Positions 27,603 through 35,497 of a stretch of 58,395 nucleotides of DNA are shown here, in pieces. A program made the translations under genes and the position numbers. Every line of letters starts with the position of its first letter. Position 1 is the stretch's first letter. Below the pieces are notes generated by a model. The model was not told where the DNA came from. It did no database searches and worked only from the letters and a program-made list of their open reading frames with translations. Origin of the DNA: Alphaproteobacteria bacterium (lineage in GTDB: Bacteria > Pseudomonadota > Alphaproteobacteria > UBA9655); NCBI GenBank assembly GCA_017992885.1, contig JAGONT010000013.1, forward strand, positions 1 to 58,395, given 5' to 3'.

Positions 27603-28089
27603 GTGAATGGCCTCTGGTGATGGCTTGTCTTTTTGAAAAAACTTACCAGTTTATTTTGTTTCTCATTAAAACCCAATATTTTTAATCAAAAGTTTAGGTT
27701 GAAGCAAGGGAAATTATGGTTTGACCTTACGTTTCGTTAGAAGAGCACTTTCCACAAGTTTTGTGGACCCTTGCTGGTTCTTTTGTTGTTTCTCCTTGTT
27801 CTGTATTTGTGCAAGAAGATTTTTTTATACGCAAGCGATAGTCTTATCTATTTTTTGCTATATTCAAAAAATCTCTTGCCTTTGTTTCACTTCTCACTCT
27901 GCCTTTCTCCTTACCATCCATGAGTTTGCTTCAGGCCCCCAAAAGAAGGTGTAACCTGTGCAAGGATCGTGATGAAATAGCACTTATCTATTCGATCTGT
28001 GTTACGAGGAAAAGCTGTTACTCAAGATAACCATTCTGAGGATTTCTCACAGACAATGTAAGGGAGGGTAAGTGGTTTGGCTTAACAAT
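27603..28089. other. Intergenic, no gene recognised
   Basis: About 490 nt between the MFS and BrnQ genes. A plus-strand open frame at 27721-27954 is Cys/Phe-rich, lacks a ribosome binding site and resembles no protein, so I do not call it. I see no hairpin or RNA gene. Confidence 0.4.
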
Positions 28090-29358
28090 TTATGTTTTAG
28101 AGCTTCTGACTTTAATCGGTCTAAGTTTTTCCCATACCCACGTTGCAATATTGATAACTGTTAAAAGAATCAAGAGAGGATAGAGGTAAAGTAAAATGGG
28201 CATTAAGAAAGAGACAATTCCACTGAATCCTAAATTTGACATGAGAAATGTTATGGCAACAGTTAAGCTAAGGCAGAGTGTGTGCGATAGACGATTTTTA
28301 AAGATTTGTTCATACAGAAAGTCCGTAAAAACGGTTGTAAGAGCAATGACGGTTGTGAAACAAGATAGAATAATGGCTATAGTTACAAGGCGACCTCCGA
28401 AGTTTCCGAGTGTGAGATAGGCAATCACACTTAAAAATTGTTCAGGAGCATGCTTGCTAAGATCTTGAGAAAAGGTTGCTCCTAAATAAACAAGCGCCAG
28501 ATAAACAATAAGTAAAAGACTTGAGCCCAGAAGCATCGCATAAAGAGGTAAGATGAAAGTTCGATTTTTGTTTCCCCCGTTTTCAACAAATTTTAGATGA
28601 AAATGACGGGCAATAACGGTGGCAAAAAAGAAAGCCGCAATTAAGTCCATCATTTGATATCCTTGAAAAACACCATCTTGGAAAGCGTCAAGTGAAGACA
28701 TAGGGCTTGGTTGAGGAGAGTGAGCGAAAAGGAGTCCAAACAATAAAATAAAGCCAACGGACAAAATTTTGATCGGGGCTAAAACGGCTCCAAGAAGGGG
28801 AATAATTTGATTTCTATTGAGGCAAAGTAGAAAAACAATCCCACTCATTATAAGGCTGAAACCGCTCAAGGGAAAAGTTGGAGCTAAAACTGAGAAACTT
28901 CCAAAAGCAACCGTAATACAGCGAGGAAGAGCGCCAAAGGGACCTAACAGAAGTAACATAAAGGAAATAAGGACAAAGGCTATTACCTTCCCAAAACGAT
29001 CAAAAAAATTCTGATAACTTCCCTGGTAAAGTAAAATTCCGAATAAACCTAAGAAACGAACCATAATTCCTGTTAGAGAAATAAGGACAAAGGCTATTAC
29101 CTTCCCAAAACGATCAAAAAAATTCTGGTAACTCCCCTCATAGAGTAAAATTCCGAGTAAGCCTAAGAAAGGAACTATAATTCCTGTTAGAGAAAGACCG
29201 GCAAATGAAGAAAGAAAAGAGCTATGTGTTATTTTGCCGGCAAGAAGAGGAAAAACAAGATTACCAGCTCCAAAGAACATGGCGAATACGGCGAAGCCTC
29301 CTGTAATAATAGCTAGTATTTCTTTTAATGTTAAACCGAAACATTGATAACCAAGCAT
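28090..29358 (-). CDS. brnQ: Branched-chain amino acid carrier BrnQ with internal tandem duplication
   Basis: Sodium-coupled Leu/Ile/Val importer (LIVCS family), 422 residues. FAVFAMFFGAGNLVFPLL near the N-terminus is the family signature. Residues from about 55 to 130 contain a 38-residue unit twice in tandem, each holding a hydrophobic segment (VPFLGLLGILLY-like) and the sequence GSYQNFFDRFGKVIAFVLI. The two copies differ at four residues. The duplication keeps the frame but adds a hydrophobic stretch and a loop within the first helices, so folding or transport may be changed. Auxotrophy with amino acid import would suit a host-dependent organism (inference). Confidence 0.88.
   Translation of the reverse strand: MLGYQCFGLTLKEILAIITGGFAVFAMFFGAGNLVFPLLAGKITHSSFLSSFAGLSLTGIIVPFLGLLGILLYEGSYQNFFDRFGKVIAFVLISLTGIMVRFLGLFGILLYQGSYQNFFDRFGKVIAFVLISFMLLLLGPFGALPRCITVAFGSFSVLAPTFPLSGFSLIMSGIVFLLCLNRNQIIPLLGAVLAPIKILSVGFILLFGLLFAHSPQPSPMSSLDAFQDGVFQGYQMMDLIAAFFFATVIARHFHLKFVENGGNKNRTFILPLYAMLLGSSLLLIVYLALVYLGATFSQDLSKHAPEQFLSVIAYLTLGNFGGRLVTIAIILSCFTTVIALTTVFTDFLYEQIFKNRLSHTLCLSLTVAITFLMSNLGFSGIVSFLMPILLYLYPLLILLTVINIATWVWEKLRPIKVRSSKT
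28967..29194 (-). repeat. 114-bp direct tandem duplication inside brnQ
   Basis: Units 28967-29080 and 29081-29194 match at all but nine positions by eye, each exactly 114 bp (38 codons). The junction is TTAGAGAA followed by ATAAGGAC. The level of divergence shows the duplication is not brand new. Confidence 0.93.
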
Positions 29359-29817
29359 TTTATTGAATCCTTTGAGATTCTGTCGAACATTCCTCCCTCA
29401 AGTTTGAAAGATAACTTATAAGATCATGTATTGACAAATATAAAAATGGGGCAGATTAATATCCTCTAAGTGTATAAAATCCACCAGAGTTATTAAAGAA
29501 AAATCGAAAGTTTTTTGAATTTTTTTTCTATTTCATTGATAAAAAATGATAAAATTGAAAAATTTCTGATTTTTAGATAGAAAAAAGATGATATCTTTAG
29601 CACTTCTTTTCAGGGGAGCACTTGGAAAAAATTATTTTCTGGATTTTACCTAAATTTCATCCCATTCTTGTGTCAAGAATTGAGGATATGTAGAGTTTAC
29701 GTTGTTTTGGGAGTGAGAGGTAAAATTACCTTAAGTGATGTTTCATATTGTTAATACCATAACAAGATCTATTCCTCCTTCACGTTTTTCAGGCTACACT
29801 CCTTGTTGGAGAAAAAA
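29359..29817. other. Intergenic, very AT-rich divergent promoter region
   Basis: About 460 nt between divergent brnQ and mscS-like genes. It is extremely AT-rich with A and T runs (29500-29600). It must hold both promoters, but I cannot single out convincing -35/-10 pairs. No gene is seen. Confidence 0.4.
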
Positions 29818-31875
29818 ATGAAACGAAGTCTATTATTTCTTTTTGGAAATATACTCATACTTGGGAACTTGTTTGCAGTTAAACTGTTAGCTGCAGGTGT
29901 TGAAAAAGAAAAACTGGTTGAAAGTCCCATCAAGTCCATAAAGGTCAGTGAACTTAATGCCAACTTTTTTTCTGCTATTTACGATTTTCTTAAAGATACA
30001 GGGTCAGCATTATTTGAGGGATTTTTTTCTCTGAAAGATTTTGTAGAGACGGGAGAATGGCTTGTTATAAGTTTACAGGCATGTGAGACGCGTCCTCTAA
30101 TGGAGGCATTTGGCATTCATTTGATCATTGCTTTTCTCATAGCGCTGGCTATTTCACAAGTTCTCTCCTTTTGGTTGACACCTAAAATTCATGATCTTTT
30201 GCGGTCTAAAGAACAGACTTCTCCCCAAAAGCGGAAAAGACTCTTTCAAGCGGCTCTTCTATCCATTGTTTCTCCCCTTTCATTTGGGTTTTTTTTGTAT
30301 ACTATTTTTCGACTCATCAATCCTCATGATGTCGTCTATCTTGAAGCTATATGGACTATGAGTTCGGGTGCAGTAACGATTTGGATTCTTCTAAACCTAG
30401 CCCATGTATTCTTAAAGCCGTTAACCCCTGAGCATCAGCACATTCCGCTTGCGCGAGAGGTTCTCGCGACAACTTATGTCTGGATTTGGCGTATCAGTAT
30501 AGTTGCTCTTTTTGGGTTTTTTATTCTTCAAGTGGGAGATCTCATTCAATTGCCGGTTGCAGGGAAAAGGCTGTTCTTACAAGGGTCATGTCTTATCATT
30601 GCCATACTCACCATTATGATGATGCTGACTCTTTATGAAGAAGTTAATGAGTGGATTAAAAAGCAAAAAAGTGATTCGAAGCTTTCTCCTGTAAAGAAAG
30701 CGATGCTTCCGTATCTTAAATACAGCTATATTCCTATTATTGTCTTCATAGTCATTAGCTATATGAGTTGGGTTACGCCTAAGTTTGATCGTTTTCAAAT
30801 AGTAATGTGGAAAAGTCTTTTAACACTTTCCGTGTTTCCTGTTTTGCGACTTTTAGTCTTTTGTTTACGTAGCTTGCGTATTGTTGTGACGTGCAAATAT
30901 TTAAGACATTTTTCGCACTTCCTTGCGCGCCGGGCCATTTTTTACGGACGTCAAATTGATTTTATGATCATTGTTCTTTTAAACATCACCGCTTTAGTCG
31001 TTATTCTTGATTTATGGGGTCTGAATCCTTCTTATTTTATTTTCTCAAAGATGGGACGGCTTATCGCTGAAAAAGCTTTTAGCATTTTTATGATTATTAC
31101 TGTGGCGCTCTTTATTACGCGTACAGGTAATGATCTTCTCTCAAGATATTTAAGTGAAGATAAGGGATTGAATGAGGCAGAGAAACAAAGAGCTGCGCGA
31201 TTTAAGACCATTTCTAGTGTAAGCCGAAACGTTCTTCGGATTGCTATTTGGACTCCTGCTATTTTATTGATTCTTGTTGAACTTGGTGTTGAAATCATCC
31301 CCATTCTTGCAACAGTGGGTATCCTTGCAGCAGGACTTTCTTTTGGCGTACAGTCTCTTGTGAAAGACTTGGTGACTGGCTTCTTTATGCTTCTTGAAGA
31401 TGCTTTTGCCGTTGGAGATCTTGTTGTTATTAATGGGCAAATGGGGCGTATTGAATCTTTAACAGTTCGTGTCGTGCGTCTTCGGGCAACAGATGGGGCA
31501 CTCTACACCTTTCCTTATGGAAATATCACGAGTCTTTGTAACCAAAATAGAGATTTTTCAGCAGCTGTCATGCTTTTCCGGGTGGGACTAGAGACAGATC
31601 TTAATCAGGTATTTGGAATTTTAGAGAAAATTACGACAGATTTGCAAAAGGATAAAAAAACACGTTCTCTTGTTGTTGGACCGATTGAAATTGATGGTGT
31701 TAATGAGGTGAGTGACCATTCGCTTGAAATTAGAGCTGTGTTAAAAACAAAACCTGGGCAGCATTATAAAGTGAAATGGGCATTTAATCGCCTTTTAAAA
31801 CAATACCTTGAGTTAAATAAAATTCCTGCGGCAAATCCACGTCATATTTCCTATAACTATACCGTTGAAAAATAA
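29818..31875 (+). CDS. MscS-family mechanosensitive ion channel, large form
   Basis: 685 residues: a signal peptide or first helix, then an extended region with about ten membrane helices, and the MscS pore domain at about 490-600. The pore helix VGILAAGLSFGVQSLVKDLVTG with its Gly/Ala pattern and the beta-domain motif FAVGDLVVINGQMGRIESL are unmistakable, with RATDGALYTFPYGNI following. Such channels release solutes under hypo-osmotic shock. The long N-terminal part resembles YbdG/MscK-like members. ATG 29818 is used, with GGAG eight bases upstream. Confidence 0.93.
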   Translation: MKRSLLFLFGNILILGNLFAVKLLAAGVEKEKLVESPIKSIKVSELNANFFSAIYDFLKDTGSALFEGFFSLKDFVETGEWLVISLQACETRPLMEAFGIHLIIAFLIALAISQVLSFWLTPKIHDLLRSKEQTSPQKRKRLFQAALLSIVSPLSFGFFLYTIFRLINPHDVVYLEAIWTMSSGAVTIWILLNLAHVFLKPLTPEHQHIPLAREVLATTYVWIWRISIVALFGFFILQVGDLIQLPVAGKRLFLQGSCLIIAILTIMMMLTLYEEVNEWIKKQKSDSKLSPVKKAMLPYLKYSYIPIIVFIVISYMSWVTPKFDRFQIVMWKSLLTLSVFPVLRLLVFCLRSLRIVVTCKYLRHFSHFLARRAIFYGRQIDFMIIVLLNITALVVILDLWGLNPSYFIFSKMGRLIAEKAFSIFMIITVALFITRTGNDLLSRYLSEDKGLNEAEKQRAARFKTISSVSRNVLRIAIWTPAILLILVELGVEIIPILATVGILAAGLSFGVQSLVKDLVTGFFMLLEDAFAVGDLVVINGQMGRIESLTVRVVRLRATDGALYTFPYGNITSLCNQNRDFSAAVMLFRVGLETDLNQVFGILEKITTDLQKDKKTRSLVVGPIEIDGVNEVSDHSLEIRAVLKTKPGQHYKVKWAFNRLLKQYLELNKIPAANPRHISYNYTVEK

Positions 31876-32119
31876 CTGATCTTTTTTAACTCTTTTTTAA
31901 CTTTTTATAAGATGTGAATTTTAAAGAGTTATTTCAGCTTGACTCAAAAAAAACATAAATATTTCAATTTATTGAGTGGGGGTGGCCTTGGTTTAAAAAA
32001 AATGATATCTATATAACATGAGTACGGTAATTTAAAAGTATAGTTTTTTATCCTCTCTAAGATGTTTAGGTAGAATAGAAACTCTTAAGACAACACAAGA
32101 AGCGGAGGGTTAAGTTAAA

Positions 32120-32617
32120 ATGGCAAAAACGTCATCATTTACATGTGGACACCACGTCGTTTATCCAGCACATGGAGTTGGAAAAATTAAATCAATAGAA
32201 ACTCATGAAATTGGAGGATCTTCTCTTGAAATGTTTGTGATTAGTTTTGACAAAGATCGTATGACTTTGCGTCTTCCTGTTGCGAAAGCCAAAACTTCTG
32301 GCTTACGACCCGTCTCTACGACTAAAGAAATGGCGCATGCTATTAATGCCTTAAAATCACGTGGCCGTGTGCGGCGCTCTATGTGGAGTCGGCGAGCTCA
32401 AGAATATGAAACAAAAATTAACTCAGGAAATCCTATTTTTTTAGCAGAGGTTGTGCGAGAACTTTACAGAACAGCTAACCAGCCAGAACAATCTTATAGT
32501 GAGCGGCAAGTTTATCAAAATGCCTTAATGCGCCTCGCAGGTGAAATTGCAGCTATTGAGAGCATTGATACAGATCACGCGATTCAAAAAGTAGAAAAAG
32601 TTTTAGAAGCTGCATAA
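32120..32617 (+). CDS. carD: CarD-family transcriptional regulator
   Basis: Binds the RNA polymerase beta subunit and stabilises open promoter complexes, typically at rRNA and growth genes. The 165 residues show the N-terminal RNAP-interaction domain (HHVVYPAHGVGKI, MFVISFDKDRMTLRLPV) and a helical DNA-binding C-terminal domain with the Trp-containing RRSMWSRRAQEYE segment. It is a single gene with GGAGGG upstream. A long hairpin follows at 32627. Confidence 0.95.
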   Translation: MAKTSSFTCGHHVVYPAHGVGKIKSIETHEIGGSSLEMFVISFDKDRMTLRLPVAKAKTSGLRPVSTTKEMAHAINALKSRGRVRRSMWSRRAQEYETKINSGNPIFLAEVVRELYRTANQPEQSYSERQVYQNALMRLAGEIAAIESIDTDHAIQKVEKVLEAA

Positions 32618-32626
32618 CTTTTCACA

Positions 32627-32666
32627 GTTCCTGATTTTTCTTGATTTTTTAAGAAAAGTCAGGGAC
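32627..32666 (+). other. Long hairpin between carD and the ferredoxin reductase gene
   Basis: A 16-base stem (32627-32642 with 32651-32666, two G-T pairs) with loop GATTTTTT. No T-run follows the 3' arm, so it is not a canonical terminator on the plus strand. It may attenuate or protect the carD transcript. Confidence 0.5.
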
Positions 32667-32704
32667 GTTTGGTTTGAAATAAATGCCAAAGTGAAAAGAG
32701 ACGC

Positions 32705-33724
32705 ATGAGTATTCAACAAACAGATGTTGCGATTATAGGGGCAGGACCAGTGGGTCTTTTTGCCATTTTTGAGTGTGGCATGATGCGTCTAAAGTGTCAT
32801 GTTATTGACTCTTTAGAAATGGTAGGGGGTCAATGTACGGCTCTTTATCCCGAAAAACCAATATATGACATTCCAGGCTTTCCCAAAATTTCGGCTGAAG
32901 AACTTATTCATAATCTAAAAAAGCAAGCTGAACCCTTTGATCCTATCTATCACTTGAATCAACAGGTGGTGAATTTTAAAAAAAATGCAGCGGGACTCTG
33001 GCGCCTTGAAATGTCAATGGGGGACGTTCTTGAGGCAAAAGCGATTCTGATTGCAGCGGGTGTAGGGGCTTTTGGTCCCAACCGTCCTCCTCTTGAGGGA
33101 CTTGAAGATTTTGAAGGGAGAAGTGTTTTTTATTATGTAAAAAACCGACAAGACTTTAAAAACAAAAAAATTGTGATAGCGGGGGGAGGGGATTCAGCTG
33201 TTGATTGGGCGCTTTCTCTCTCTGAGATTGCGCAAAAAGTCACAGTTGTTCATCGTCGTCCCAAGTTTAGAGCCGCTCCTGAAAGCGAATCTCGGCTTAA
33301 AAAACTTGCTGATGAGGGAATTATTGAATTGGCTATTCCTTTTCAGTTAGAAGGCATTTCCGGACAAAAGGGTCAGCTTGACACTGTCATCCTCAAATCC
33401 TTAGCAGGCGATATCAAAGAAATTTCTGCAGATATTCTTCTGCCTTTTTATGGCCTTGCCATGGATTTAGGTCCCATTGCTCATTGGGGACTGCATCTTA
33501 ACACGACTCATATTCAGGTTGATCCAAAGGATTGTTCAACAAATATTCCGGGAATTTATGCTATTGGCGATATTGCAACTTATTCCCACAAGCTAAAGCT
33601 TATTCTAACGGGTTTTGCCGAAGCGGCTCATGCTGCTCATGCCATTCGCACTTTTATCCATCCAGGGGAAGTGTATCACTTTGAATATTCAACCACCAGT
33701 GGTGTGCCGTCACTTGCAGTGTAA
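32705..33724 (+). CDS. Ferredoxin--NADP reductase, thioredoxin-reductase-like type
   Basis: FAD flavoprotein of 339 residues that moves electrons between NADPH and ferredoxin or flavodoxin. The FAD motif is GAGPVGLFA, followed by MVGGQCTALYPEKPIYDIPGFP; the NADPH motif is AGGGDSAVDWA with HRRPKFRA. The redox CxxC of thioredoxin reductase is absent, which separates it from TrxB and fits the YumC-type FNR. The closing GDIATY and TGFAEAAHAAH are conserved. It starts about 90 nt after carD. Confidence 0.93.
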   Translation: MSIQQTDVAIIGAGPVGLFAIFECGMMRLKCHVIDSLEMVGGQCTALYPEKPIYDIPGFPKISAEELIHNLKKQAEPFDPIYHLNQQVVNFKKNAAGLWRLEMSMGDVLEAKAILIAAGVGAFGPNRPPLEGLEDFEGRSVFYYVKNRQDFKNKKIVIAGGGDSAVDWALSLSEIAQKVTVVHRRPKFRAAPESESRLKKLADEGIIELAIPFQLEGISGQKGQLDTVILKSLAGDIKEISADILLPFYGLAMDLGPIAHWGLHLNTTHIQVDPKDCSTNIPGIYAIGDIATYSHKLKLILTGFAEAAHAAHAIRTFIHPGEVYHFEYSTTSGVPSLAV

Positions 33725-33739
33725 AAAATTTGTACATCA

Positions 33740-33842
33740 TCGGTAACGTTAGCCCCTAATTCGGTGGTGGGCAGAAACTTGGCGATGCCCTGCTCAGAGT
33801 GAGCTATGATTTCTAAGGGTTGATGCCGTCAACCTCAGGGAT
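33740..33842 (+). ncRNA. Possible structured RNA or ndk leader element
   Basis: This stretch before ndk is notably GC-richer than neighbouring gaps and contains three successive hairpins: GGGCA/TGCCC (33769, 33786), GCTCA/TGAGC (33792, 33800) and GGTTGA/TCAACC (33818, 33829). A CCCTG/CAGGG pairing (33788, 33836) would compete with the first two, so two alternative folds are possible. I cannot match it to a known family. It may be a small RNA (6S-like was considered) or a 5' leader. The strand is assumed. Confidence 0.3.
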
Positions 33843-33914
33843 TTAGATTCCTCTCTTTCCTTTTGGTTCAATTAAGGGTATAGAAGAAACGATTTTTAAT
33901 TTGGAGACTTACCC

Positions 33915-34331
33915 ATGGAGCGTACCTTATCAATCTTGAAACCTGACGTTACCCGACGAAATTTAACTGGCGCTGTTAATGAGCGTATTGAAGGGGCGGG
34001 ACTTAGAATTATCGCACAAAAGCGACTGCACCTGAGCCTTGAACAAGCTCAAAAGTTTTATGCTGTCCATCAAGAGCGTTCATTTTTCGATGAGTTATGC
34101 ACCTTTATGATTTCGGGACCTGTGGTTGTGCAAGCTTTGGAAGGGGATAATGCGGTTGATAAATACCGTACGGTCATGGGCGCGACAAACCCTGCTAATG
34201 CAGAGGAAGGGACGATTCGTCGGGATTTTGCCGAATCTATTGAAGCCAATTCAGTTCATGGATCCGATAGTCTTGAAAACGCTGCTAAAGAGATCGCTTT
34301 CTTTTTCAGTGAACTCGAAATGATTGGTTAG
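33915..34331 (+). CDS. ndk: Nucleoside diphosphate kinase
   Basis: Equalises NTP pools by phosphate transfer through a phospho-His. The 138 residues begin [15 protein letters not shown]. The active-site His lies in [12 protein letters not shown] near residue 117. The length is standard. It stands alone, 190 nt after the ferredoxin reductase gene. Confidence 0.97.
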   Translation: MERTLSILKPDVTRRNLTGAVNERIEGAGLRIIAQKRLHLSLEQAQKFYAVHQERSFFDELCTFMISGPVVVQALEGDNAVDKYRTVMGATNPANAEEGTIRRDFAESIEANSVHGSDSLENAAKEIAFFFSELEMIG

Positions 34332-34460
34332 ATCATTCAGCAACATCCATTCGAGGTCGCTCTTCTTGCTAAAAAGGGAGCTGTTTAGCTTCTTTTCGGT
34401 CAAAAATTAGACAATCTCCTCTTTTTCTGTCAATATACCTAGAAATGAGGAGGTACAATC

Positions 34461-34916
34461 ATGATACTTTTAAGCACTGCATTTGAGAATTTTGAGGCTA
34501 TTCCAGTCAAATATACGGCCGAAGGGGAGGATCTCTCTCCTCCTTTAAGATGGCAAGATGTTCCAGAGGGGACGCGGTCTCTAGCCCTTATCTGTGAGGA
34601 TCCAGATGCACCCCATGATACTTGGGATCACTGGTTAATTTATAATATTCCCCCTTCAATTGAAGTGCTTGCGGAAGGACTTAAAGAATTACCCCATGAG
34701 ATTCAAAGTTGTCCAAATAGTTGGGAAAAAACAGAATATGGAGGCCCTAATCCTCCCAGCGGGCAGCATAGATATTTCTTTACTCTTTATGCTTTAGATA
34801 CAGTTTTACAATTTCCTGAAGGGGCAACAAAGACCAGTCTTTTAAAAGAGATACAAAATCATCTGCTTGCGGAAGCTACTTTGGTTGGGGTGTACAAACG
34901 TAAGAAAAAAGATTGA
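34461..34916 (+). CDS. YbhB/YbcL-family PEBP-like protein
   Basis: Phosphatidylethanolamine-binding-protein fold, 151 residues. The ligand-site motifs DPDAPHDTWDHWLIYNIP and YGGPNPPSGQHRYFFTLYALD are intact. No signal peptide is visible, so it is cytoplasmic like YbhB. The biochemical role of this family in bacteria is not settled. GAGGAGG precedes the ATG. A terminator follows at once. Confidence 0.93.
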   Translation: MILLSTAFENFEAIPVKYTAEGEDLSPPLRWQDVPEGTRSLALICEDPDAPHDTWDHWLIYNIPPSIEVLAEGLKELPHEIQSCPNSWEKTEYGGPNPPSGQHRYFFTLYALDTVLQFPEGATKTSLLKEIQNHLLAEATLVGVYKRKKKD

Positions 34917-34923
34917 AACGAGG

Positions 34924-34949
34924 AGCCTAATTAATTTTTAGGCTTTTTT
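34924..34949 (+). terminator. Rho-independent terminator of the PEBP gene
   Basis: AGCCTAA (34924-34930) pairs with TTAGGCT (34938-34944) and a T-run follows. The right arm and T-run lie inside the last codons of the convergent lipoprotein gene. Confidence 0.75.
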
Positions 34950-35227
34950 GTACGCTTGTGCTTGCGCTCATCTTCATCTGCTCTCATTTTTTGTTGTTCA
35001 ATCCAATTGCTTTCTTCAAGGGCTCCGACTTTTCTCAATTGAATAGCCCTATCCTCTTGCCTAGATTCTTGCTTCATCATGCAGTTGGCAAAATCAGGCG
35101 TTCCTCTTTCATATCCATAATCATCACACCTTGATTGATAGATTTCTAATTGTTGAACACGGGTTAAGGGGGGCTGACATCCTGATATCAAACTTAAAAG
35201 AGGGAGTAAAAGGTTAACTTTTCTCAT
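34931..35227 (-). CDS. Small lipoprotein of unknown function
   Basis: 98 residues with a signal peptide ending in lipobox LISGC, so probably lipidated and membrane-held. The mature part has a CDDYGYERGTPDFANCMMKQ block, a short Cys-to-Cys motif seen in small proteobacterial lipoproteins. A charged Lys/Arg-rich C-terminal tail follows. ATG 35227 has AGGAG upstream. It is convergent with the PEBP gene, whose terminator overlaps its C-terminal codons. Confidence 0.7.
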   Translation of the reverse strand: MRKVNLLLPLLSLISGCQPPLTRVQQLEIYQSRCDDYGYERGTPDFANCMMKQESRQEDRAIQLRKVGALEESNWIEQQKMRADEDERKHKRTKKPKN

Positions 35228-35248
35228 CACGGACGACTCCTTTCAGCG

Positions 35249-35322
35249 TGGAGCGGGTGAAGGGAATCGAACCCTCATCTGAAGCTTGGGAAGCTCCTGC
35301 TCTGCCATTGAGCTACACCCGC
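35249..35322 (-). tRNA. tRNA-Gly (anticodon CCC)
   Basis: Minus-strand cloverleaf: acceptor GCGGGTG with CACCCGC, D arm GCTC/GAGC, anticodon loop TTCCCAA giving CCC (GGG codons), T arm GAGGG-TTCGATT-CCCTT, and encoded CCA. Length 74 nt. Confidence 0.96.
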
Positions 35323-35497
35323 TAATAGGTCAACTTTATACTCAAAACTTGGAGAACAAGCAAGAAAATCTCAGAACGGCTTGAGTATTAAAATAGGATG
35401 TCTTGAAAAGGTGCTTTTCTGCATAAAAAGAGAAGAAAAAAATGATTTAAAATATCTTTAGTTATTTAATTGGTGACGGTTTTTCTAGTGAAAGTTA

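Noticed and set aside
27721..27954. 77-codon plus-strand open frame rich in Cys and Phe
   Set aside because: No ribosome binding site, odd composition, no recognisable domain; probably chance.
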